From assembly GCA_949316235.1 (NCBI GenBank), contig OX438759.1:18414618-18478617 (forward strand): a DNA stretch of 64,000 nucleotides, written 5' to 3'. Below are positions 31,166 through 40,643 of this stretch, piece after piece. The notes below the pieces were generated by a model. It was not told where the DNA came from. It did not search any database and saw only the letters and a program-made list of their open reading frames with translations. The position numbers and the translations under genes are program-made. The stretch comes from Oegoconia quadripuncta (Eukaryota > Arthropoda > Insecta > Lepidoptera > Autostichidae). The first letter of the stretch is position 1. Each line of letters begins with the position of its first letter.

Positions 31166-31690
31166 ATGGCACGACTGGGATTCTTTCTAAATGAGTTAGA
31201 ATCGGCAGAAGCCTATGATGGTCTTCAACGCCAGGAACTCCGGAGGCACCTTAGAACGTGTCACGATAGACATGATTCTTTATTTGGGGACATCATCCAC
31301 TTAGACACTATATGGAACAGTTGTAGTAGTCAAAGTCTGTCTGGTTTTTAGGTGAATGAAATACATTTAGACAATAGATATAGGTATTTTGGAAGTCATT
31401 TTTATTGTTATTGGCCTTCTCAAAGCACACTGGTGATGCTTATTACATCATCGTGTGCTTCACTATGATCCTATCACTGCTGGCATGATCACCCATGCTT
31501 GTGTTATATTATACAATATTACCAACGCTGCTTGATTATCTGTTCCAGAATTATATGATGAGGAACAGCGTGATCATGAATTGCAGATCCTCAGAACATA
31601 CAATGAACATGAAGCAGTGATACAAGCAGACCCCACCACAAATCGTCAGTTAGCATGAGCTAACTTCCATGAGGAAGTGCTATAAGAGAA
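31166..31690 (+). pseudogene. PIF/Harbinger transposase remnant
   Basis: A 62-codon frame from the ATG at 31166 has QELRRHLRTCHDRHD, resembling the N-terminal RR-rLRd..np segment of HARBI1-like nucleases. At 31461-31532 a second block reads HYDPITAGMITHACVILYNI, matching the C-terminal '..yp..a..iv.ac.vLHN' block of the same family. A third frame at about 31547-31660 (ELYDEEQRDHELQILRTYNE) would follow. The catalytic core between the blocks is missing and stops separate them. Confidence 0.55.
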
Positions 31691-33590
31691 TTCTTGGTGA
31701 ACAGAATATGGCAAGAGTGAAATTAAGCAGCAGGTATGCCATACTAATTAATACTGCTATGATATCTTGAAAGAATACAAAAGGCATAGATGCGAAAAAA
31801 GTACATAAGTACCTAAATCAGATTAAAACTGGCTTTATTTATGAACATAACATTGCAACTTTTATATTTATTTATTTACTTCCAGCAGCAGCCAATGTCG
31901 AGTGTAGAGGCCACACAGGATGCTTGAAACTATATGCTGTCCTAGAACCACCTTCACCAGTGAAAAGCTGAGTATTTCGATTGAAATAGTTATGCTTTTA
32001 TTTGTTATTCACATTATTAATGACCTATTTTTGATTTTCAGGGACAGCGCTCTGGCAGAGAAGCTACATATTTCATTATGAGTTTAAGCTACTTCAATTA
32101 TTTATCAATATAATTGGTATTTGTAAATATTATGCTGTGTAGGTAGATACATTTGTAATTGATGTAATGTAATTTGTATTTTCTTAATTTGTTAATATGA
32201 TTTGATAAAACAGTTAATTTTGTTATTGTATTTATTACCTTTGGTTTAGGATGTATCTGAATAATAAAAAAAGTATGTTATTCTGGTATAAAAGCATTAT
32301 TTTTTTCAATAATCCTTGTATGTAAAAGTCGGCCCTAAAAAAATATCTAACAGCCGTAAGGCACATAACTGTAAAGTTGAGTTTGTAGGAGTATGTGAAT
32401 TTAGACAGCTGTCACTTTACTAGAGAATCTTCTCACCCTAATCTCCTAAATATTCCTATCTTCTATTCTATTGTCTATTAATTAAAAAGTTTTACACTAT
32501 ATTTTTAGATGACGGATATATACTAATATTTTTTCACCTTGTGGATTGTTAAACCCACCCTGTACATGTACATTGTGGTATTTTGATAATTGAATATACA
32601 TATAAGAATCCATCGCAGCTTATTTCAGGTGAAGATGTACTATATATATTTTACACTATGTGAGTGTCGAACTTAAGTATAGACTTTGAGTACTTGTCTC
32701 ATGTGAAATAATGATGCTTCAAGGATCACAAGGTCAGGAAAAAGAAGCACCATAAGAAAACCCGACCTTTTTCAAGAACATAAAATCAAATACACAGCCT
32801 AAAAAAATAATATGTAAATTTATTTAAGAAAATACAAATGATATGATATTTACAAATTAAGAAATACTTAATCAAATAACACAAATATCTTAAAACTAAT
32901 TAAAAAAGTAGATGGCCTCGTCAGCACTGCCCCTGCAAATCAAAAGTAGACTATTAGTAATCACCAAAACCATCCCCAACGATGTAGAGTAAACCCTCCT
33001 TGATATCATAACAGCTTTTTAGAGATGATCCACCCCAGTCTCACACTGGTGCCGCTTTATAGCTGAAGATTACATTTCAAATCATTGTAATACAGAAAAG
33101 ATATAATAAACTTGAAAACCATATTGGGAATTCAGAAGTTAATTGAGGGGGGTGGGAGGAATGCTATCATTAAAGAGAAGTCAACCTCTTTCTCATACAT
33201 TCATTATACACATACATAATTTCTCATACATAGGTTTGCTACATTTATCTCAAATGTGATAATCCCTATACATAAGGGTTAGTGTGTTATAAACATATTG
33301 CTTGTATCCAAATAATAAACTCATGTGGTATTAGATATAAACAAAATAGTAATCTAATAAACCAGACAAAATAACCAATTTTTATATGTAGGTCAACTCT
33401 AAATGCAGCTTATTACTTTGTATGAAAAGTGGTCACACTATTTAAGCCTTATGTTCGGTCTGCTCTAATATTCTGAGTTTGTTTATAATCTATAAAAGTT
33501 TTTGGTATGAAGTGTTATCCTTTAGAGGTTGGTTCAATTCTTATAACGCGTCGGTAACCACATGCACTAACCCTTTACGTTTTACTTACT
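31691..33590. other. interior of the Harbinger-like element
   Basis: AT-rich sequence without recognised coding. Several 'ttttcag'-like sites are present but no linked exons were found. Confidence 0.4.
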
Positions 33591-33647
33591 CTCTTCCCGT
33601 TTTCATTCTTCTTCTTAGCGAGTCGATGGCAAAAACATCACTGTCCC

Positions 33648-33818
33648 GTCATAATGGGCATTCATCACGCTTCCTAAGTCTTCCCAGAGTTATTGGATGC
33701 GCCGGCGACCAAGTCGGGGTGTTAATGTAAGACGGGAGTAACGTCTCCCCGTCCCGTCCGAGCAGCGTACACTCGTGTCCTAGGGCCTCAAGGAAAACGG
33801 GGTACATGGAGCGTAGCT
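33648..33818 (-). pseudogene. coding-like exon with splice acceptor, function unknown
   Basis: On the minus strand, a strong acceptor-like site (tttatttttcag) at 33819-33830 is followed by a GC-rich open stretch reading RSMYPVFLEALGHECTLLGR, then PSYINTPTWSPAHP and RLRKRDECPL and a TGA. Its composition differs sharply from the AT-rich surroundings. It may be the second ORF that PIF/Harbinger elements carry. I do not recognise the protein. Confidence 0.35.
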
Positions 33819-34440
33819 GAAAAATAAATGTTTAACTATTTAGTATTTTGTTGTTTGGTTTATTTCGATGATTCTTTAAACACTCTTACTTACCCATTGC
33901 AAACGCCAAATGATAGTTTATATGTATATATAATATATAAACAAAGTCCAAAGTAAGCTAAAATGTATTAAATTATCAAACGCTCCAAAAACTTTACAAC
34001 AAACAATAATAATATTATCCGTTCCGTTCCGCGTACGTGAATAAAATATTGTTAAATGAAATTCTAATTATTGACTTAACAAGTCTAATTAATACGACAT
34101 TTTCATTTTCAACTTAGGAAATGTCGATATCTAACAATTAGCTTTTTTAATTCAATTGATAAATAAAATATAAATTAAGTATCTCCACACTATTGCGTAA
34201 AAAGGAACAATTATGAGTATTGAATATGTGAGTGTTGCTAGTTAAGAATTTTTTTTTTTTTACTATAACGTATTTCGTGTTTTTTTTAATGTTATAATAC
34301 TTTTGGGAAGAAATATATATTTTTGGATTATCAATGACTTGTATACAGTCGTTTATAAATAATACACTTATTGATACGTCGTTTAGAAGTTGGTTCATTT
34401 GTATTTTTTTCGAATGGTAACTCGATAAACCTTAATTTAC
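33819..34440. other. AT-rich interior of the Harbinger-like element
   Basis: No gene was recognised. An 83-codon minus frame (34147-34398) is Asn/Ile/Lys-rich and looks like chance. Confidence 0.4.
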
Positions 34441-34555
34441 TTCTAGGAGCTTACGTGGTACCAAATTTGCGGTCGACCGCAAGCGAGCTAAACCTTAAAC
34501 TTTAAGGTTGAACCTTAAACATTTCTTACGTGGTACGCCTGCTGTTATTATATCA

Positions 34556-34925
34556 AAGCACTCATGGCGCAGTCGCATTCCCTGTTCCTTATTTGATTAG
34601 CGAAGTTAAGTAATGTCTGGGGTTATCAATCCTTCCATAGGTGACTGCTAGTGGCATATCACTATCCGTGTTTCCATGCTTCTGAGGGTACATTAAATAT
34701 TGATTCCGGTTATCTTCAATTTAAGCCAGTCGAAGCCAAGTCGGTAGTCTACATGAGCGGCTTATAAACTTTAACTGTCTGGTGACCATTACTCTGATAC
34801 AATTCAACAAATCCGCACTGGCCCCACGTGGTGTATTCTGATCTATACTCTCTCGTAGTGAAAGTCTATGGCCCAATAGTGGGAACATGTAAGGCTGATG
34901 ATGGCGAATGTCACGTCGAACTGCT
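34556..34925 (+). mobile_element. SINE-5S copy
   Basis: The head has 'gattagcgaagttaagtaatg', matching the 5S rRNA internal promoter A-box region (..gatcaccgaaattaagcagc), and a damaged C-box-like 'ataggtgac'. The body has 'agtcgaagccaagtcgg', 'atgagcggcttataaac', 'caacaaatccgcactgg' and 'aaggctgatgatggcg'. It ends about 55 bp before the errantivirus. Confidence 0.6.
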
Positions 34926-34978
34926 GAATTATAGAAGTTGTTTTCTGTACCTACATCAACGAACACTTATTTTCATGC

Positions 34979-34982
34979 TTCG
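34979..34982. repeat. target-site duplication TTCG, left copy
   Basis: TTCG directly precedes the 5' LTR and also follows the 3' LTR at 42479-42482. A 4-bp duplication is the expected size for this class. Confidence 0.9.
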
Positions 34983-35111
34983 AGTTACCATGCCTCGAGG
35001 CCTGGTAATCGCTGATGCAGCAGCACCAGCATCGCGCTAAGGGAGCAGCGTCAGCAGTTCACACGACATGCATCCTATTTCATTTTACCCAGTGACTGTC
35101 TTTTCGATCGC

Positions 35112-35117
35112 TCAGTT
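35112..35117 (+). promoter_or_regulatory. initiator-like transcription start TCAGTT
   Basis: TCAGTT matches the insect initiator consensus TCAKTY, and no TATA box lies about 30 bp upstream. Errantivirus LTRs are often TATA-less. A good downstream promoter element was not seen. It would place the U3/R border near 35113; the copy in the 3' LTR is at 42385-42390. Confidence 0.5.
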
Positions 35118-35153
35118 TTGTACAAGCTACCAACTAAGTAACATCTCTTTTTA

Positions 35154-35159
35154 AATAAA
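35154..35159 (+). terminator. polyadenylation signal AATAAA in LTR
   Basis: AATAAA lies 40 bp downstream of the presumed start. The functional one for the genomic RNA would be the 3' LTR copy at 42427-42432. Confidence 0.55.
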
Positions 35160-35204
35160 TTTAATTCTTTTTAAAAACACATTTTATTATCGCCGTTACT
35201 TAAC

Positions 35205-35222
35205 TGGCGCAGTCGGTAATTC
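35205..35222 (+). other. primer-binding site, tRNA-Ser type
   Basis: TGGCGCAGTCGG starts on the last base of the LTR, so it overlaps it by one T. The same start is used by the Drosophila elements 17.6 and 297, which are primed by tRNA-Ser. Reverse transcription would begin here. Confidence 0.8.
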
Positions 35223-35637
35223 GCGGTACTCTCGTTAGACTTTCAAAATTAAGTCACGCGAACAGACTTTTCGGAACAAAGTGGAAAAAAGACTTTGTGC
35301 AACGAACTTTTCGTGAACGGAGTGAGTATTGTCTTACGCACTTTCACCGCGACTCAGGATCTACGACGTGACGGCGAATATTCCTGGGCAGGCCTTCGGA
35401 GAATTGGAGATCTGTCGCTGTACAAAACCCGGCTGGGAGATGCAAAGGATACTGTGGTGAGTACTTAGTAGCTTCCAAGTTCCAGTGCTATATTTCCCGC
35501 CGTATACCTAGTTCTAAAAATAACTCCCACGTGTGTCTGTCTATAAGCTAATATCGCTATAGGTTTTTGATCTATATTATCTGGGTCATAGTACACTCGT
35601 TCATAAGTATCACTTACCGAGTCCGCCCGAGCAAACA
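35206..35637 (+). other. 5' leader of the errantivirus
   Basis: 432 bp between the LTR and the gag start. It holds a short upstream ATG at 35440 directly before a strong donor-like site at 35457, and a weaker one at 35322 (gtgagt). Packaging signals cannot be identified by eye. Confidence 0.7.
35440..35463 (+). promoter_or_regulatory. leader ATG and splice-donor-like site
   Basis: An ATG at 35440 opens a short frame that reaches G|GTGAGTAC at 35456/35457, close to the donor consensus. With the acceptor-like site at 40590, the frame would continue without a stop into env. A spliced env message with a leader-encoded start is known for gypsy-type errantiviruses. The use of these exact sites here is inferred. 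Confidence 0.5.
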
Positions 35638-36738
35638 ATGGAGGATTCGAATTTCAAAGTTATCGCGGACCTTATGCCGCGCTATGACGGCAATCGTCAT
35701 AATTTAAATCATTATTTTAAAGAAGTAGAGAGGCTTTTAAGTTTATGCACAACGCAGGGACCCGTGAGTCAATTAATAGTATGTCTTATCAAGAGCAGAC
35801 TCAGTGGTGCCGCCGTCGATGCAATCGCTTTTGAGGATTCACTTAACAGTTGGGAAGAGATTAAAAGCGCTCTAAGTAGACGCCTCGGCGACCCACGTAA
35901 TGAAATTCAAGTAATGCAAGACCTTATGCGTACTCGCAGAAACAAAAACGAGGACGCGGAAGCTTTTGGCAAACGACTTAGAGAGCTTTTGGACTCATTA
36001 TACTCGGTCGGTAAACACCACGATAAATCATATTACGAGGAAATGGTCATCGAACAATATGTCAATCAGTTGGACTTTCATGTTTCCTTAGGAGTACGGA
36101 TTGCCAGACCAAGTACACTAGAGTCGGCAATCGTAGTCGCTAGGCAGGAGGAAGCAAGGCTTGCATACAACCCTCCACCCAGCACTGCGCACCCAAAGGC
36201 TGTTATGCCAAAACCCAATTTTCAGAATAATCAGCTTTTTAAACAGCCTCCATCACCCTTTCAGCCCACTAACATGTTTAATAACCGTAATTTCACCCCT
36301 CTACCTAATAACTGGACCCAGGAACAACGTCAGCCAGTGGTACAATCAGCGCTACCATGGAAAAATAATTCAGGTAATTTTAGACACCCTAATAACCTAG
36401 GGAATTACAGAAATTCAGGCAACTTCAGGAACCAGCCTAACATGCCACGTCAGCAAGTGAACCCACCACAGAAGACCTCTGACGTCACGATGAGATCCGT
36501 AAGTAAACCACAAACCCCACAGTTTGCGTCCGAGGAGCTGTTCTATACACCGAACGAGCAGCTACAGACTAGCTACACCCAAGGACAAGCACCAATGCCC
36601 ACTCCATATTATGGTGAGTATATCCACGATGTCCCACAATATGACAGGATGGTGTATGAGCCGCAGCCTGACGAAGGAGAGGAAGCAGGCGCCCTACAGG
36701 GTTTTCACGCGGACAGGAGCCCCGACGACCAGAGCTAG
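35638..36738 (+). CDS. gag: Gag polyprotein of the errantivirus
   Basis: 366 codons. Gag assembles the particle and binds the genomic RNA. Residues ~1-190 form a charged helical region with the ~LxxLL and W-E-E-I-K-x-A-L pattern typical of retrotransposon capsid (SWEEIKSALSRRLGDP). Residues ~190-300 are rich in Asn, Pro, Gln and Arg with repeated N-F-R-N/NNRNF motifs. There is no Cys-His zinc knuckle, as is usual for errantivirus Gag. The start is the first ATG after the leader in this frame. The last 67 nt overlap the -1 pol frame behind the heptamer at 36699. No stop or frameshift disrupts it. Confidence 0.9.
   Translation: MEDSNFKVIADLMPRYDGNRHNLNHYFKEVERLLSLCTTQGPVSQLIVCLIKSRLSGAAVDAIAFEDSLNSWEEIKSALSRRLGDPRNEIQVMQDLMRTRRNKNEDAEAFGKRLRELLDSLYSVGKHHDKSYYEEMVIEQYVNQLDFHVSLGVRIARPSTLESAIVVARQEEARLAYNPPPSTAHPKAVMPKPNFQNNQLFKQPPSPFQPTNMFNNRNFTPLPNNWTQEQRQPVVQSALPWKNNSGNFRHPNNLGNYRNSGNFRNQPNMPRQQVNPPQKTSDVTMRSVSKPQTPQFASEELFYTPNEQLQTSYTQGQAPMPTPYYGEYIHDVPQYDRMVYEPQPDEGEEAGALQGFHADRSPDDQS
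36699..36705 (+). promoter_or_regulatory. -1 ribosomal frameshift heptamer G_GGT_TTT
   Basis: GGGTTTT sits exactly in the X_XXY_YYZ register of the gag frame, 33 nt before the gag stop and 108 nt before the protease DTG codons. The pol frame opens at 36672 after a stop. I did not prove a downstream stimulatory structure by eye. Confidence 0.75.
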
Positions 36739-39700
36739 TTAAGCTGAACCAGCAAGACAGAGACCATCTACCCTACATCGAGCTACCAGAATTCCAAGGT
36801 AAGTTTTTAATAGACACTGGTGCATCGCGTTCAATGATCTCGCCGGATGTCATACGCGACACTGTCTTAGAACTCTGCGTAGAACACGAACCCTTTGAGG
36901 TTAAAACAGCACACGCAGTGACCAAACATGAACACGTCGCTTACTTACCATTACCTCCTGTATTCAATAACGACATCATTCATAAATTCTTACTGTTCGA
37001 TTTTGATCCAAAATATAGAGGCCTAATAGGGTTAGATTTACTCAAAGCTCTGTCAAGTAACATCGATTTAAAAAACAAAATTTTACATACATCATCAGCT
37101 GATATACCTATCCGTTTCGACTATCCTGTAAAAAAAATCAGAGTCGAACCACGGTGTGAGAAAATAGTCACGCTGAAAACGAACTTTCTAGATGGTCATT
37201 ATATACAAGATGAACACAGCTGGCCTCAAGGACTAAAATCCCCAGCTGCCATTGTTAACGTCAAAAATGGACTTTTCAAAACGTCGGTCATAAACTTGTC
37301 GGATGAAAAGAAGGTCATATCCAACAAAGAACCACTTAATTTAGAACCTTATATCGAAAATTTAAAAAGGAATTCTCAATGTGAGTTAAACTCCATGAAA
37401 ATAAATACCGACATTGATAAAGAGCTTTGCGAAAATCTAAAGAAAATCAAGACCGATCACCTCAATGAAGAGGAGAAACGAGAAGTAACTAGGCTCTGCT
37501 ATCAATATAGAGATATTTTTTTCTCAGAAAACATACCCCTAACATTTACACACGCGGTAAAACACGAGCTAAGACTGACTGACGACACCCCTATATTTGT
37601 AAGAAGTTATAGACAGGCGCCACAACAACGAAAAGAAATTAAAAACCAAATTGACAACTTACTGAAGCAAGGTATCATTAGAGAAAGCATATCCCCTTGG
37701 TCGTGCCCGGTCCACATTGTGCCGAAGAAACCTGATTCACTTGGTAAAGCAAAATGGCGCTTAGTCATAGACTATCGTAGGCTCAATGACCGCTTGGTGG
37801 AAGACAAGTACCCATTGCCAAACATACATGACATACTAGACAGACTGGGGCGTGCCCAATATTTCACCACCCTCGACCTCGCAAGTGGCTACCATCAGGT
37901 CGAAATGCACCCCATGGACAGGGAGAAAACTGCTTTTTCCACCGAAAGAGGTCATTACGAGTTTTTACGTATGCCTTTCGGTCTGAAAAATGCTCCTAGT
38001 ACTTTCCAACGATTGATGGACCATATCCTAAGAGGCACAGACAGCGTTTTCACTTACCTAGATGACGTAATCATAGCCTCCACATCCCTTCAGGAACACA
38101 TCCAAAAAATAAAAGAGGTCTTTGACAGATTCAGGCTGCACAACTTAAAAATTCAGTTGGAAAAATCAGATTTCTTACAAAAACAAGTTAACTTCTTGGG
38201 CCATGAATTGACTGACGAAGGACTCAAACCAAATAAAAGCAAAATCGATGCCGTTTTAAATTTTCCCCTCCCCCGTAACCAAAAGGAAATAAAATCCTTC
38301 CTGGGATTGGTAGGGTACTATAGAAAGTTTATAAAAGACTTCGCCCGCCTAACCAAACCCCTGACAATATGTCTTAAGAAAAACCACAAAGTTGCCCATT
38401 CACCTGAGTTTATAGACGCTTTTAATAAGTGCAAACAAATTTTAACAAATGCCCCAATCCTACAATACCCCGACTTTGACCACCCATTCATACTGACAAC
38501 CGACGCATCCGATTTTGCACTCGGCGCAGTTCTTTCTCAGGGCAGTGTAGGCGTAGATAAACCAATAGCCTACGCTTCCCGGACATTGTCCGATACCGAA
38601 ACACGCTACTCAACTATAGAGAAGGAGCTTCTAGCGATAGTTTGGGCAGTAAAGTATTTCCGGCCGTACTTGTATGGAAGGAAATTTACTATCTACACTG
38701 ACCATAGACCCCTAACTTGGCTCATGTCTCTAAAAGACCCTGACTCAAAATTAACTAGATGGCGACTAAAACTAGCAGAATATGACTATGAGGTAGTCTA
38801 TAAGAAAGGAAGGCAGAATACCAACGCTGACGCCCTCTCCAGAGCCAAGATATTCCATAATAGCATAGAGTCACTACTAGTTAACGTCGATGAGAATGAG
38901 GAAGATGACGCCATTGACAGACTACTTAACGACCGAAATGAAGGTAACGATGCTGTGGATATTAGACCAAACGAAGACAATAATGACATAGTCATGGAGG
39001 TACTTACTGACGACGCCGTAGACCCACGACCTGAAGAAAACCACGACGTAGGCACAAACGTACCAATAGATCGCCAGACGGCTGATCCCAGCATCCCCGT
39101 AGCCCATCCAGTTAGTGACGATAACCAAACAGAAAGCATTTCCATATCACAGCTATCAGATACCATAAGTACGCTCTCAGTGAACCCGAATCAGTTAATA
39201 TCAACTAACCATACACAACCCGATAACGAGAATCAGGGTATACCTATTTTACCAGACGCAATAGAGAGACAATTAAAACAATTTTACATTAGATCAACAC
39301 CAGGATCAACCTACAGAGTAGACAATAGATCGACCAATGCTAGGATCATCCTGAAAGACGTATTCATCCCAGTTAATAACACAGAGCAAGAAATCATTAG
39401 ATTTCTTAAAGAGCATACTATAGCGGACCGAACTTTTCACTGCTATTTCTACGACGAGGAACTTTACTTAGCTTTTTCCCGTGTATACACCACAGTTTTC
39501 AACGAAAGAGGCCCCAAATTATTCAGATGCACTTCTAGAGTGACCCTCGTGGAAAGCAAATCAGAACAAAAGGAGCTTATCAAAAAGTACCACGAGGGAA
39601 AAACAGTTCACAGAGGCATTCAGGAAACGTATAAGCATATTCAGAGAAATTATCACTGGCCCAACATGCTACTTACAATCCAAGGCTATGTTAATAACTG

Positions 39701-40643
39701 CGAAACGTGCCTGAAAGCAAAATATGAGAGGAACCCATTAAAACCACCCCTATCCCTCACGGAAACACCGACGAAGCCTATGGAGCATCTATTTATGGAC
39801 CTGTACTCCACAGGTGGCGTCACATTTTTAACCATCATCGACAATTTTTCAAAATTTGCTCAGGCTGTTCCCTTGACCGCCACGAGCAGTATTCACATAG
39901 CAGACGCATTGTTACAAATATTTTCCGTGTTAGGACTCCCCGACAGACTCACGACTGACTCAGACAGTAAATTTGACAACGACATCATAAAAGAAATATG
40001 TGCCTCACACAAAATTAGTATACATTTTACAACCCCCTACAATCCCAACTCCAACTCACCCATAGAACGCGTCCATTCAACAATAGCAGAAATAGTACGA
40101 ATTCAAAGAATGACGAATAAGGAGGACACAATTCAAACAGTCATGAAATACGCAATAATAGCCTACAATAACTCCATACACTCTGCTACAAATTATACAC
40201 CTCACGAGTTACTATATGGACACACAGCTTCCAGGAATCCCTTGGAGCTATTCTATCCCAGGGAATTCTATCAGGACTATGTAATTAAGCATAGAGCTAA
40301 TGCAGAAGCAGTACAGGAGTGTGTTGCAGCGCACATGTCCAGAAATAAGGAACACGTAATAGCGAAAAGGAACCAAGATGCGGAAGAGGTGAAGTTTAAG
40401 GTAGGAGAAATGGTCTTTAAACAGGTGGCGAAGACTGCGAGAAATGACAAAACTAAGCCTGTTTTCAAGGGACCATACAAAATAATACACCTACATCCTA
40501 ACAATGTAGCAGAGGTAATAGGGACCCACCCTAATTCCAAATCGATCAGAGTACATTTTAAGCTTCTAAGGAGACCTCACCTTGTTCCAGGCCGCTCATC
40601 ACCGGAGCCTGCATGCTCATCGCACACACATCCGCCACCATAA
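36706..40643 (+). CDS. pol: Pol polyprotein: protease, RT, RNase H, integrase
   Basis: Read in the -1 frame relative to gag. An internal ATG at 36834 lies after the protease active site and is therefore not the likely start. Protease: D-T-G at 36813-36821. Reverse transcriptase: ~37590-38250 with LVIDYRRLND and catalytic YLDD at 38055-38066. RNase H: ~38460-38730, first catalytic Asp at 38502 (TTDASD), then EKELLAI and YTDHRPL. A ~130-residue acidic linker follows (~38870-39270). Integrase: zinc-binding H-x5-H (39591, 39609) and C-x2-C (39699, 39708); catalytic Asp 39798, Asp 39957, Glu 40065 with the D-35-E spacing. No stop interrupts it. The last 31 nt overlap the start of env. Confidence 0.95.
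40590..40591 (+). promoter_or_regulatory. splice-acceptor-like site before env
   Basis: A pyrimidine-rich run ends in CAG at 40588-40590 (accttgttccag), 22 nt before the env ATG. The env frame is open from 40562, so an exon starting at 40591 would enter env in frame. It lies within the end of pol. Confidence 0.5.

Larger units (their letters stand above)
30768..34541 (+). mobile_element. PIF/Harbinger-like DNA transposon, decayed
   Basis: The left end caggcgtaccacgtaagaag continues 'cgtttaaggttcaacc'; the right end is its reverse complement with two or three mismatches (ggttgaaccttaaac ... cttacgtggtacgcctg). CTG flanks both ends (30765-30767 and 34542-34544), a 3-bp duplication size that suits PIF/Harbinger. 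Transposase remnants at 31166-31680 support that superfamily. Two smaller insertions or rearrangements lie inside. No intact transposase was found. Confidence 0.65.
34983..35205 (+). repeat. 5' LTR
   Basis: 223 bp, inverted termini AGTTA/TAACT. It contains a 10-bp palindrome GCCTCGAGGC at 34992-35001, an initiator-like TCAGTT at 35112 and AATAAA at 35154. I see no mismatch with the 3' LTR at 42256-42478. Confidence 0.97.

Noticed and set aside
34828..35040. 70-codon frame joining SINE-5S to the 5' LTR
   Set aside because: It crosses the insertion boundary, so it formed by chance on integration; its end equals the env tail encoded in the LTR.
36834..36836. ATG as the start of pol
   Set aside because: It lies after the protease D-T-G codons, so starting here would remove the protease active site.
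38798..39166. Minus-strand frames across pol
   Set aside because: They are shadows of the acidic linker in pol (Ser-rich on the reverse strand).
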